A model generated the notes under the pieces. It did not search any database, was not told the DNA's origin, and worked only from the letters and a program-made list of their open reading frames with translations. A DNA stretch of 27,370 nt from DATKCN01 sp035513175 (GTDB lineage: Bacteria > Chloroflexota > Chloroflexia > Thermomicrobiales > CFX8), in the NCBI GenBank assembly GCA_035513175.1, contig DATKCN010000078.1:1-27370 (forward strand), written 5' to 3'. The stretch's first letter is position 1. Each line of letters opens with the position of its first letter. The position numbers and the translations under genes were made by a program. This document shows, piece by piece, positions 7,793 through 14,781 of this stretch.

Positions 7793-8058
7793 GCGTCAAG
7801 AGGATGGAGCGAGACGGGTGCGCGTCACGTTTCCGCGCTCGGGTGGAATTGAGCAGGAGCGCGGGGTCGAGGCCGGTCGATCGCGTCGCGGGGGCGCCGT
7901 GCCAGGACGGAAGCGTGTGGCGAGGTCCGTCACGACAGGGCTGCGTCGGTCCGGCATAGGAGCATGCGGCCAGCGGGCCGCGGGCTGGGCAAGCCGCAGC
8001 CACTACGACGTGGGTGGCACAGGTCGAACGCGGAACCATGACGCACACCCGAGCGGCG

Positions 8059-8175
8059 AACCCCACCCCCCGGCCCCCTCCCCCGCACGTGTGCGGCGGC
8101 ACGTGTGCGGCAGCACGTGTGCGGCAGCACTTGAGGGGGAGATTGGGGATTGATTGGTGGGACGTTGCAGTGCAT
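8059..8175. repeat. Dispersed GC-rich repeat, copy C, with inner expansion
   Basis: It begins AACCCCACCCCCCGGCCCCC and later holds GAGGGGGAGATTGGGGATTG and GTTGCAGTGCATGC, matching copy A in the same orientation. Between these blocks sits a tandem array of a 14-base unit. The right end is less well defined than in copies A and B. Confidence 0.7.
8085..8130. repeat. 14-bp tandem repeat (3.3 units)
   Basis: GCACGTGTGCGGCG at 8085-8098, GCACGTGTGCGGCA at 8099-8112 and again at 8113-8126, then GCAC at 8127-8130. Each unit includes the palindrome CACGTG. It sits inside copy C of the dispersed repeat. Units are contiguous, without spacers, so it is not a CRISPR array. Confidence 0.85.
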
Positions 8176-8310
8176 GCACTACATGCCAACCGGGGCGCAA
8201 GGGGGTGAGGCGCACCCGAGTGAGATTCGGCACGCGCGCAGTTGCGCGACCTGGGCTATGATCGCGCCATCCAGGGTTCAGCGGGGCGCGCACTCAGAGG
8301 GGGGCGGGAC

Positions 8311-9459
8311 ATGATCGACGTCAGCAGGGCCACGCGGGGGAAGTACACCAACATCGAGCGTCTGACGGAGACTATCGCCAACGGGCCGTACGACGCGGTC
8401 ATCGTTATGTCACATGAGAACGTGCCCTATTACAGCGGCTTCTACAACATGGACCTGCGCTTCATCCCGGAGCGCATGCACTTCGTCGTCTGGCCTTGCG
8501 ATGGGGAGCCCTCCTTCGTCGTGACCGAGGTGCGGGCGCGCTACCTGCAATCCGGCGACACCTTCCTGACCGACATCGTGACCTACGCGGGCGAGGGGCT
8601 GGACTCGATGCGGGCCGTGGCCGACACGCTGGCGAAGCAGGGGGTGACGTCGGGCAGGGTCGGGATCGAGGGGCGCAACTTCCCCGGCGGGCATCTGCTG
8701 GAGCTGCAGCGGCGCTGTCCCGGCATCGAGTTCGTGGACGCCTTCGCCTTCCTGGAAAGCCCGCGCCTGATCAAGACCCCGGCCGAGGTGGAGCTGCTGA
8801 CGACGCTGGTCGACTGGACGACGGCCGCAATCGACACCGCCTTCGGCGCGGCGCGGGTGGGCGACACGGAGCGGTCGATCGCCGCGCGGATGCAGTACGA
8901 GCTGTTGAAGAACGGCGCCGACCTGATCGCCGCGCCGGTGTTCGGGGCGGGGCAGCGGGCCGGGGCGTTCCACCCCATCGCGAGCGACCAGCCGGTCGAG
9001 AGCGGGATGCTGGTCTACACCGACTTCGGCGGCTACCTGAGCGGGTATTACTCCGACGTGGCGCGCACGGCGGTGATGGGCAGGGCCACCGACAGGCAGC
9101 GCGACCTGTACGCGAAGGTGTGGGAGATCAAGGACGCCATCGTCGACTACATCCAGCCGGGGATGCCGGTGTCGGAGGCAGCGAACTACGGGCGCAGGCA
9201 GTATGCCGAGCGGGGGCTGGAGTACAAGTGGTCGATCATCGGGCACAGCATCGGCCTCGGCATCCACGAATCCCCGCAGATCTACCCATGGTTCGACGAG
9301 CCCATCCTGCCGGACATGGTCATGATGATCGAACTGGGCTATCACGACTACCCGAACGACAGCATCCACGTCGAGGACATGGTCGTCATCACCGACGCAG
9401 GGGCGGAGTACCGCAGCGATTTCTCGAAGCACCAGACGTTGTGGGAACTGGGGGGTTAG
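8311..9459 (+). CDS. M24 family aminopeptidase (Xaa-Pro type)
   Basis: A 382-residue cytosolic metallopeptidase of the creatinase/aminopeptidase P fold, which removes N-terminal residues from peptides, often before proline. An N-terminal creatinase-like domain (about 1-155) precedes the pita-bread catalytic domain. The five metal ligands are visible: Asp238 (YTDFGG), Asp249 (YYSDVART), His312 (GHSIGLGIHESP), Glu341 (IELGY) and Glu355 (HVEDMV). The length is normal. The ATG at 8311 has AGAGGGGGG just upstream (8296-8304). It converges on the ABC exporter with only five bases between stops. Prolidase or creatinase activity cannot be excluded from sequence alone. Confidence 0.92.
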   Translation: MIDVSRATRGKYTNIERLTETIANGPYDAVIVMSHENVPYYSGFYNMDLRFIPERMHFVVWPCDGEPSFVVTEVRARYLQSGDTFLTDIVTYAGEGLDSMRAVADTLAKQGVTSGRVGIEGRNFPGGHLLELQRRCPGIEFVDAFAFLESPRLIKTPAEVELLTTLVDWTTAAIDTAFGAARVGDTERSIAARMQYELLKNGADLIAAPVFGAGQRAGAFHPIASDQPVESGMLVYTDFGGYLSGYYSDVARTAVMGRATDRQRDLYAKVWEIKDAIVDYIQPGMPVSEAANYGRRQYAERGLEYKWSIIGHSIGLGIHESPQIYPWFDEPILPDMVMMIELGYHDYPNDSIHVEDMVVITDAGAEYRSDFSKHQTLWELGG

Positions 9460-9464
9460 GTTCC

Positions 9465-11342
9465 TCAGTCAGCCGCTGCCGCCACCGGCTCCTGCTCGAA
9501 CTGCGTGTGGTACAGCTCTTCGTAACGGCCGCCGGCGGCCAGCAGGTCGGCGTGCCGGCCACGTTCGATAATGCGCCCATCCTCGATCACCAGAATGAGG
9601 TCCGCCGCCCGCACCGTCGAGAGCCGGTGCGCGATGACCAGCACGGTGCGCCCGGAGAGCGCCTCGGCCAGCGCCTCGGAGAGGGCAACCTCGGAGGTCG
9701 AGTCCAGATGCGCGGTCGCCTCGTCGAGAATCACGACCCGTGGGCGGGCCAGCAGCAGTCGCGCGATAGTCAGCCGCTGGCGCTCGCCACCGGAGAGCCG
9801 GTAGCCCCGCTCGCCGACCACCGTGTCCAGCCCGTCCGGCAGCGCCGCGATGACATCCAGCATCCGCGCGCGGCGGATGGCGTCCCACAGGTCGTCCTCG
9901 GAGGCGTCCGGTTGCGCCAGCAGCAGGTTGGCCCGGATCGACTCGTGGAACAGGTGCCCGTCCTGCGTCACCATGCCGAGCGTCTCGCGGATCGAGTCGA
10001 ACGTCAGGTCGCGCACGTCGACGCCGGCCAGGCGCACCGCGCCGCTGTCCACGTCGTACAGGCGCGGCGCCAGTTGCGCGATGGTCGACTTCCCGGCCCC
10101 CGACGACCCGACCAGCGCCACCATCTGGCCCGGCTCGGTCCGGAACGACACGCCGTGCAGCACTTCGACGCCGCCACGCGTGTCGATCTCGGCCACCTCC
10201 TCCAGCGAGGCGATCGACACCTTGTCCGGCGCAGGGTAGCTGAAATGCACGTCGTCGAACTCGACGGAGACCGGCCCGGCGGGCACGCGGACGGCGTCCG
10301 GCTTCTCTGCGATCAGCGGCGGCAGGTCCAGCACCTCGAACACCCGCTCGAAGCTGACCAGCGCCCCCATGACCTCCACCCGCGCGTTGGCCAGCGCCGT
10401 CAGCGGCGAGTAGAGCCGGGTCAGCAGCAACGCCAGCGCGACGACCGAGCCGGGCTCCAGCTCGCCCCGCAGCGCGTAGAAGCCGCCCAGCCCGTAGACG
10501 ACGGCCAGCGCCAGCGACGACACCAGCACCAGCGCCGTGACGAACACCCATTGCAGCATCGCCATGCGCACGCCGATGTCGCGCACCCGGCGGGCCCGCT
10601 GGGCGAACTCGGTCGATTCCTCGGCGGGTCGCCCATAGAGCTTCACCAGCGTCGCGCCGGGCGCGGAGAAGCGCTCGGTCATGCGCGTCGTCATGGCGGC
10701 GTTGTGGTTGGCCGCCTCGCGCCGTAGCGCCGCCAGTCGCGAACCCATGCGCCGGGCCGGCAGCACGAAGACCGGCAGCAGCACCAGCGCCAGCAGCGTG
10801 ATCTGCCACGAGATGCGCAGCATCACCACCAGCGTCAGCGCCAGCATCACGACGTTGCTGGCCACGCCGGACAGCGTGTCGCTGAAGGCCCGCTGCGCGC
10901 CCATCACGTCGCTGTTGAGCCGGCTGACCAGCGCGCCGGTGCGGGTGCGGGTGAAGAAGGCGATCGGCATGCGCTGCACGTGGTCGAACACCGCCGTGCG
11001 CAGGCTGAGGATCAGACCCTCGCCGATGTTGGCCGACAGCCAGCGCGCTGCCAGCCCCAGCGCGGCCTCCGCCAGCGCGATGCCGGCGATCAGCGCCGCC
11101 AGCCGGATCACCGTCCCGTGCGACGCGCCCTCGATGATGGCGTCGACGACGCGCCCCGCCAGCACCGGCGTCGCGACCGCCAGCGCCGCCGTCACGACGC
11201 TGAGCAGCAGGAACAGCGCCAGCCGCCAGCGATGTGGCCGCGCGAATGCGCCGATGCGCCGCAGGGTGACCCTGGAGACCGGCCTCGTCTCCTGCTTCGC
11301 GCTCATCGATCTATGGAGCGCCATCCAGGCGGTTGATTCCAT
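9465..11342 (-). CDS. ABC exporter, fused membrane and ATPase domains
   Basis: A 625-residue half-transporter of the MsbA/multidrug type that works as a dimer in the membrane to export lipids, drugs or peptides. About six membrane helices lie in residues 35-310; the ATPase domain follows. Walker A GSSGAGKST is at about 412-420, the signature LSGGERQR at 516-523, Walker B VVILDE at 536-541, and the H-loop is in IAHRLST. About 20 extra residues lie between the FSYP strand and the VLHGVSF strand of the ATPase domain. The ATG at 11342 has AGGA seven bases upstream; later ATGs at 11324 and 11306 lack ribosome sites. The promoter at 11415-11445 has a MerR-type layout, so expression is probably induced by a toxic compound or stress. 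Confidence 0.92.
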   Translation of the reverse strand: MESTAWMALHRSMSAKQETRPVSRVTLRRIGAFARPHRWRLALFLLLSVVTAALAVATPVLAGRVVDAIIEGASHGTVIRLAALIAGIALAEAALGLAARWLSANIGEGLILSLRTAVFDHVQRMPIAFFTRTRTGALVSRLNSDVMGAQRAFSDTLSGVASNVVMLALTLVVMLRISWQITLLALVLLPVFVLPARRMGSRLAALRREAANHNAAMTTRMTERFSAPGATLVKLYGRPAEESTEFAQRARRVRDIGVRMAMLQWVFVTALVLVSSLALAVVYGLGGFYALRGELEPGSVVALALLLTRLYSPLTALANARVEVMGALVSFERVFEVLDLPPLIAEKPDAVRVPAGPVSVEFDDVHFSYPAPDKVSIASLEEVAEIDTRGGVEVLHGVSFRTEPGQMVALVGSSGAGKSTIAQLAPRLYDVDSGAVRLAGVDVRDLTFDSIRETLGMVTQDGHLFHESIRANLLLAQPDASEDDLWDAIRRARMLDVIAALPDGLDTVVGERGYRLSGGERQRLTIARLLLARPRVVILDEATAHLDSTSEVALSEALAEALSGRTVLVIAHRLSTVRAADLILVIEDGRIIERGRHADLLAAGGRYEELYHTQFEQEPVAAAAD

Positions 11343-11401
11343 TGCAGGTTCCTGTCTGAGAGCCGTCCCCGCGCCACGTCGCGCTGCTGGACGGCCAGAG
11401 A

Positions 11402-11445
11402 GTAACGTTACCGGACGATACACCCTCAACCAAGGTTGAAGTCAA
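11402..11445 (-). promoter_or_regulatory. MerR-type promoter of the ABC exporter
   Basis: On the minus strand, TTGACT (11445-11440) and TATCGT (11420-11415) are separated by 19 bases instead of the usual 17. The spacer contains TCAACC-TT-GGTTGA, a dyad at 11439-11426. An overlong spacer with a central dyad is the hallmark of promoters activated by MerR-family proteins, which twist the DNA to realign the elements. A perfect palindrome GTAACGTTAC at 11402-11411 lies near the expected start. No MerR gene is in the window. Confidence 0.65.
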
Positions 11446-11478
11446 GCGGCGGCGGCGACATGGACCCGGCAGCGTCTG

Positions 11479-12030
11479 TTACGGGCCGTGGCGCCGTAGG
11501 GGCGCCTCCCACTCTTCCCGCAGCACGCCCATATAGACGGCGTCGTCGTAGCGGCCGTTGCTGTAGACGTGCTGGCGCAGGCGGCCCTCCTCGACGAAGC
11601 CGCACGACTGGTAGGCGCGGATGCCCCGCTCGTTGTCGGCGTGCGCCCACAGCCAGACTCGGCGGAAGTTGCGGTAGCGGAAGGCGTACTCCAGCAGCAG
11701 CGACACCGCCTCGCGCCCGTACCCCTGGCCCCAGTGCAGCGTGTCGCCGATCGCGATGCCCAGCTCGCAGGTGTGCGAGGTCTCGTTGAAGTTCGAGAGC
11801 CCGCAGATGCCGATGTACGCGCCATCGACCTCGATAGCGAACACCGCCCCGTCGCGGCCGCCGCTGGCTGCCTGCCGCTCGAAATCCGCCACCACCCGCT
11901 CGAACGACTGCGGCATCGGCGGGTCTCCGCCGCCGGCCAGCTCGACAGCGAGGTCGTTATTGAAACGCCAGACCAGCGGCAGGTCTTCCCGCGTGATCCC
12001 CCGCAACGTCACCCGTTCCCCCTTGAGCAT
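11479..12030 (-). CDS. GNAT family N-acetyltransferase, RimJ/RimL-like
   Basis: A 183-residue GNAT protein that transfers an acetyl group from acetyl-CoA to an amine such as a protein N terminus, polyamine or antibiotic. Typical features are the start MLKGERVTLRGITREDLPLV, the CoA-binding segment HWGQGYGREAVSLLLEYAF, and the late motif ADNERGIRAYQSCGFVEEGR. The ATG at 12030 is preceded by AAAGGA eight bases away. The gene lies downstream of a MarR regulator in the same orientation, with a 139-bp gap that holds a repeat-like stretch. The substrate cannot be told from sequence. Confidence 0.9.
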   Translation of the reverse strand: MLKGERVTLRGITREDLPLVWRFNNDLAVELAGGGDPPMPQSFERVVADFERQAASGGRDGAVFAIEVDGAYIGICGLSNFNETSHTCELGIAIGDTLHWGQGYGREAVSLLLEYAFRYRNFRRVWLWAHADNERGIRAYQSCGFVEEGRLRQHVYSNGRYDDAVYMGVLREEWEAPLRRHGP

Positions 12031-12062
12031 CGTGGGTGTCCTTTCCAGGCGGGACGCGCAAG

Positions 12063-12113
12063 AACCCCTTCCCCCAGCCCCCTCAAGTGCTGCGGCGCCC
12101 CCACGGGGAGGGC
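12063..12113. repeat. Partial copy D of the dispersed repeat
   Basis: AACCCCTTCCCCCAGCCCCC followed by TCAAGTGCTGCGGC and CCCCCACGGGGAGGGC. The block CCCCCTCAAGTGCTGC matches the reverse complement of copy C (8120-8136), and the start matches the common end of copies A-C. It is shorter and more divergent than the others. It lies between the MarR and GNAT genes. Confidence 0.55.
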
Positions 12114-12169
12114 TTTTCACCCTTGCGCGACGTCGGCCCAAGGGCGAATGCGGCGTTGCAGGCGTGCTG

Positions 12170-12637
12170 TCAGGCGCCAAGCTCCTCGCGCCGCGCGACG
12201 ACGACGGCGGACAGGTCACGCAACGCCGCCAGGATGTCGTCGTAGCGCTTGCTGCCCAGGCGCCGGCGCCACTCCTGGTCTTCCCGCGCCAGGATCGTGA
12301 AGACGACCTCGTCGGCGGCACGGCCGCGGTCCGTGCGCCGGATGATGCTGGCGCGGCCGTCGGACGCATCGGGCACGCGCTCGAGGTATCCCCGCCGCTC
12401 CAGCTCGGCGACCAGATAACCGATCGCCTGCTTCGTTGCCTGCGCCCGCCGCGCGATGTCGGTCAGCCTCGCGCCGTGCCGGGGCAGGTGTTCGAAGACG
12501 CGCAAGTGCGCGGGCCGCAGGTCTCCAAACCCTGCCGCCGCCAGGCCGTCCTGCAGTTGCGTTTCGACGACACGGCTTGCCCAACCGTATAGCCGCGGGA
12601 TGTGCCAGGCAATCGTAAAATCGCCGTGCTCTTCCAC
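12170..12637 (-). CDS. MarR family transcriptional regulator
   Basis: A 155-residue dimeric winged-helix regulator. The DNA-binding part reads LTDIARRAQATKQAIGYLV followed by ELERRGYLERVPDASDGRAS, with the wing Asp-Gly-Arg typical of MarR proteins. It begins at a GTG (12637) with AAGGGA nine bases upstream. It is divergent from the lipoprotein gene at 12719, and a TTGA-N7-TCAA dyad (12651-12665) lies over the lipoprotein -35 box, so it probably controls itself and that gene. The GNAT gene downstream may be in the same transcript. The ligand is unknown. Confidence 0.88.
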   Translation of the reverse strand: MEEHGDFTIAWHIPRLYGWASRVVETQLQDGLAAAGFGDLRPAHLRVFEHLPRHGARLTDIARRAQATKQAIGYLVAELERRGYLERVPDASDGRASIIRRTDRGRAADEVVFTILAREDQEWRRRLGSKRYDDILAALRDLSAVVVARREELGA

Positions 12638-12650
12638 CGTGACGCGTCCC

Positions 12651-12678
12651 TTGACAAATGATCAAAAACCTTTACTAT
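12651..12678 (+). promoter_or_regulatory. Promoter of the lipoprotein gene with overlapping dyad
   Basis: TTGACA (12651-12656) and TACTAT (12673-12678) are 16 bases apart, giving a predicted start near 12685, about 34 bases before the GTG at 12719. TTGACAAATGATCAA (12651-12665) is a TTGA/TCAA dyad that overlaps the -35 element and also lies just before the MarR start. This is the expected position for a MarR repressor site. The AT-rich composition stands out from the surrounding DNA. Confidence 0.6.
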
Positions 12679-12718
12679 CCCTGTGGAGTGTACTCAAACA
12701 CATGGAGAGGGTGTAATC

Positions 12719-13093
12719 GTGAAAATTCTCGCAATGGCGCTGGCTCTTGTATTGGCGCTGACCGCCGTGGCCTGCGGTGGGGACGACGAGCCGGTGGCGA
12801 TCGCCGACGCCACCAACTGCGAGCAGGTCATGGACGCGTTCATCCCGCTGATGCAGGAAATTCTGGACTCCATGTCCGACCTGACCATGGCGGACCTGAT
12901 GTCCGATGACACGCCCGAACCGCTGCTCGACTTCGAGGAGCGGATGGAAGAGATCGGCGCCAAGGCCGAAGATCTCGATTGCAGCGACGACGAAATGGCC
13001 TCAATGCTCGAGGACCGAGTCGATGAGCTGGAGGCTGAAGGACCGGTGGCGGAGTTCGTGCTCGAAATCCTCAAGGAAGGTGATTTCGACTAA
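12719..13093 (+). CDS. Small acidic lipoprotein of unknown function
   Basis: A 124-residue protein with a lipoprotein signal: a short Lys-containing start, a hydrophobic stretch, then a lipobox LTAVAC at about 15-20. The mature part is strongly acidic, rich in Asp, Glu and Met (DSMSDLTMADLMSDDTPEP), and predicted helical. A second Cys occurs in NCEQ and a third in LDCSDDE, which could form a disulfide. The start is GTG at 12719, with GGAGAGG at 12704-12710. It is divergent from a MarR gene whose likely operator overlaps its promoter. No family was recognised; an anchored helical binding protein is one possibility. Confidence 0.85.
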   Translation: MKILAMALALVLALTAVACGGDDEPVAIADATNCEQVMDAFIPLMQEILDSMSDLTMADLMSDDTPEPLLDFEERMEEIGAKAEDLDCSDDEMASMLEDRVDELEAEGPVAEFVLEILKEGDFD

Positions 13094-13123
13094 CCGCGCG
13101 TCACACCAGCTCCCGCCGGCAGT

Positions 13124-13151
13124 CCGCGCCGCTTCCATCTGAGCGGGGCGG
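13124..13151. terminator. Possible hairpin between convergent genes
   Basis: CCGCGCCGCT (13124-13133) pairs with AGCGGGGCGG (13142-13151) with one mismatch and an 8-base loop. It lies between the convergent lipoprotein and SDR genes. There is no T run, so its function as a terminator is tentative. Confidence 0.4.
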
Positions 13152-13191
13152 ACGGCCATTTCGTTCCCGCGTCATCCCCGCTGCAAGCGCG

Positions 13192-13983
13192 TCAGGTAAT
13201 GCTGCGAATCGCGCCGCCATCCACCTGCAACGTAGCGCCGCTGATGTAGGAGGCAGCGTCGGAGAAGAGGAAGACCGCCGCCTTGGCGTACTCCTCCGGG
13301 TCGCCCAGCCGCCCCATCGGGATGGCAGCCTCCGAGCGGCGGCGCACCTCGTCCAGCGAGAGCCCCTGGCGCTGGGCGTTTGCCTCGTCCAGCTCGCGGA
13401 TGCGGTCAGTCGAGATGCGGCCCGGCACGAGCTGGTTGACGCGGATGTGGTCGCCGGCCCACTCGGTCGCCAGCGTCTTCGAGATGGCCGACACGCTGGC
13501 GCGCAGCACGGTCGAGAGGGTCAGGTTCTGGATCGGCTCCTTGACCGAGGAGGAGGTCGACATCACGATCGCCCCGCCGCCGCGCGACTGCATGGAGGGG
13601 TAAACGCCGCGCACCATGCGCACGACGCTCATCACCAGCAGGTCGAAGGCGTTCTGCCAGGCGGCGTCATCGAACTGCATGAAGCCCCCGGCGGGCGGGC
13701 CGCCGGTGTTGGTGAACAGCAGGTCCACCGCACCGAAGCGCTCCAGCGTCGCCTCGCGCCAGGCGTCGATGCCTGCTGCCGAGCGCAAGTCGGCCGCCAT
13801 CGCCAGCACGTCGCCGCCGCTCTCCCTTTCGATCTGCGCCTTCGCCTCGTTGATGCGCCCCTCGTCACGCGAGGCGATAGAGACCGACACCCCTTCGGCG
13901 GCCAGCAGCCGGGCCACGTTGAAGCCCAGCCCCTTGCTGCCACCCCCGACCATCGCCACCTTGCCGCTCAACCCCAGATCCAT
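13192..13983 (-). CDS. SDR family oxidoreductase lacking the usual Tyr-Lys pair
   Basis: A 263-residue short-chain dehydrogenase/reductase with a Rossmann fold. The nucleotide site reads VGGGSKGLGF (12-21), the next blocks are TNTGGPP (91-97) and the serine segment MSTSSSVKEP (141-150), and the C terminus ends SGATLQVDGGAIRSIT. Where most family members have Tyr-x-x-x-Lys, this one has Ser157 and Arg161 in LSTVLRASV. Such variants form a known SDR subgroup whose chemistry is not settled. The ATG at 13983 has GGGAG seven bases upstream. It is downstream of the cupin gene on the same strand, about 90 bp away, and could share its transcript. Confidence 0.9.
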   Translation of the reverse strand: MDLGLSGKVAMVGGGSKGLGFNVARLLAAEGVSVSIASRDEGRINEAKAQIERESGGDVLAMAADLRSAAGIDAWREATLERFGAVDLLFTNTGGPPAGGFMQFDDAAWQNAFDLLVMSVVRMVRGVYPSMQSRGGGAIVMSTSSSVKEPIQNLTLSTVLRASVSAISKTLATEWAGDHIRVNQLVPGRISTDRIRELDEANAQRQGLSLDEVRRRSEAAIPMGRLGDPEEYAKAAVFLFSDAASYISGATLQVDGGAIRSIT

Positions 13984-14072
13984 TGTGCTACTCCCTTCCC
14001 GCTCCTGCATTCATCGTTACGATGATCGCATCACTTGTCGCCGTGTGCCTGCCGCGCCGCCGCTCACGGGCG

Positions 14073-14663
14073 TCAGCAATTCTCCACGCCGTTCGTGTCT
14101 ACGTGCGCTGCTGCCGGGTCCGTGGTAGCGACTCCCGGCGCCTCGGTTGCCCCGCGAACGGTTACACCGGTCATGACACACGGTACGTCGCCCGTGACAC
14201 GCCATGCATGCGCCGTCCCGCGCTGGACAACGGAATCTCCCGGCTTCAGATGCGCCACCTGCCCACTGTCCAGCTCGAGGTCCACCTCGCCGGAAAGAAC
14301 CACGATGACATCGAGCGTCGGCGTGCTGTGCATGTTCGGGCGGTCGGGCAACTCCTCCATCTCGGCGTAGTCCCGCCGCGAATGACGCGCCTCGATTTCC
14401 GCATCTGAGAGTCGCGCCAGCACCGCCTGTGGTTGCAGTGTGACGACCCGCACCACTACCTCGTCACCGCTAGGGACAAGCCGCACGATCCCATCCGAGG
14501 TCGTTTCCGTGACGTCTAGTGGCGCGGGAATCCTGGTGATGACCCACAGGTAATCGTCATAGTCATTCTCACCCCGGTCCCACTGCCCTGGCCAGGGACC
14601 GTCATTAACAATGACGGAGCGCCCATGACTATCGACGCCGGTAACGAGGCGCTTACGGGTCAT
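14073..14663 (-). CDS. Cupin domain protein
   Basis: A 196-residue protein with a single cupin barrel in residues about 75-170. Candidate metal ligands are His112 and Glu126 in the first motif (MHSTPTLDVIVVLSGEVDLE) and His152 in the second (LKPGDSVVQRGTAHAW). The N-terminal 60 residues are a separate region containing GPWPGQWDRGENDYDD. It resembles cupins annotated as sugar or small-molecule binding or dioxygenase-like, without a defined reaction. The ATG at 14663 has GGGGGA just upstream. It lies between the TIR-STAND and SDR genes on the same strand, 118 bp after the former; a link with the SDR in a catabolic step is possible but unproven. Confidence 0.88.
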   Translation of the reverse strand: MTRKRLVTGVDSHGRSVIVNDGPWPGQWDRGENDYDDYLWVITRIPAPLDVTETTSDGIVRLVPSGDEVVVRVVTLQPQAVLARLSDAEIEARHSRRDYAEMEELPDRPNMHSTPTLDVIVVLSGEVDLELDSGQVAHLKPGDSVVQRGTAHAWRVTGDVPCVMTGVTVRGATEAPGVATTDPAAAHVDTNGVENC

Positions 14664-14781
14664 GCGATGTCCCCCGATCTCGATGTCGAATACCGAAAAA
14701 CAGCGGGAGAACACTGACAGGAACCCGATGGGACGGCAGTATCGCACAGCCTTCCGAGGACAGCCGGTCCGTCCGGAGCCG

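Larger units (their letters stand above)
7430..8310. other. Gene-free region of about 880 bp
   Basis: It separates the divergent M19 and M24 genes. No reading frame here has a protein-like composition; all are rich in Arg, Pro and Ala as expected from GC-rich noncoding DNA. It contains a short GC-rich direct repeat (7525-7560), a palindromic motif CGTAACGGGTAACGCG (7567-7582) related to one at 3280-3295, a 20-bp SOS-like palindrome (7773-7792), and the third copy of the dispersed repeat with a 14-bp tandem array (8059-8175). The length suggests that a gene has been lost here. Confidence 0.6.

Noticed and set aside
8085..8130. Possible CRISPR array
   Set aside because: The 14-base units are contiguous with no spacers and there are no cas genes.
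8496..10727. 743-codon plus-strand frame across the M24 and ABC genes
   Set aside because: It crosses two real genes in different frames and has no domain; a GC artefact.
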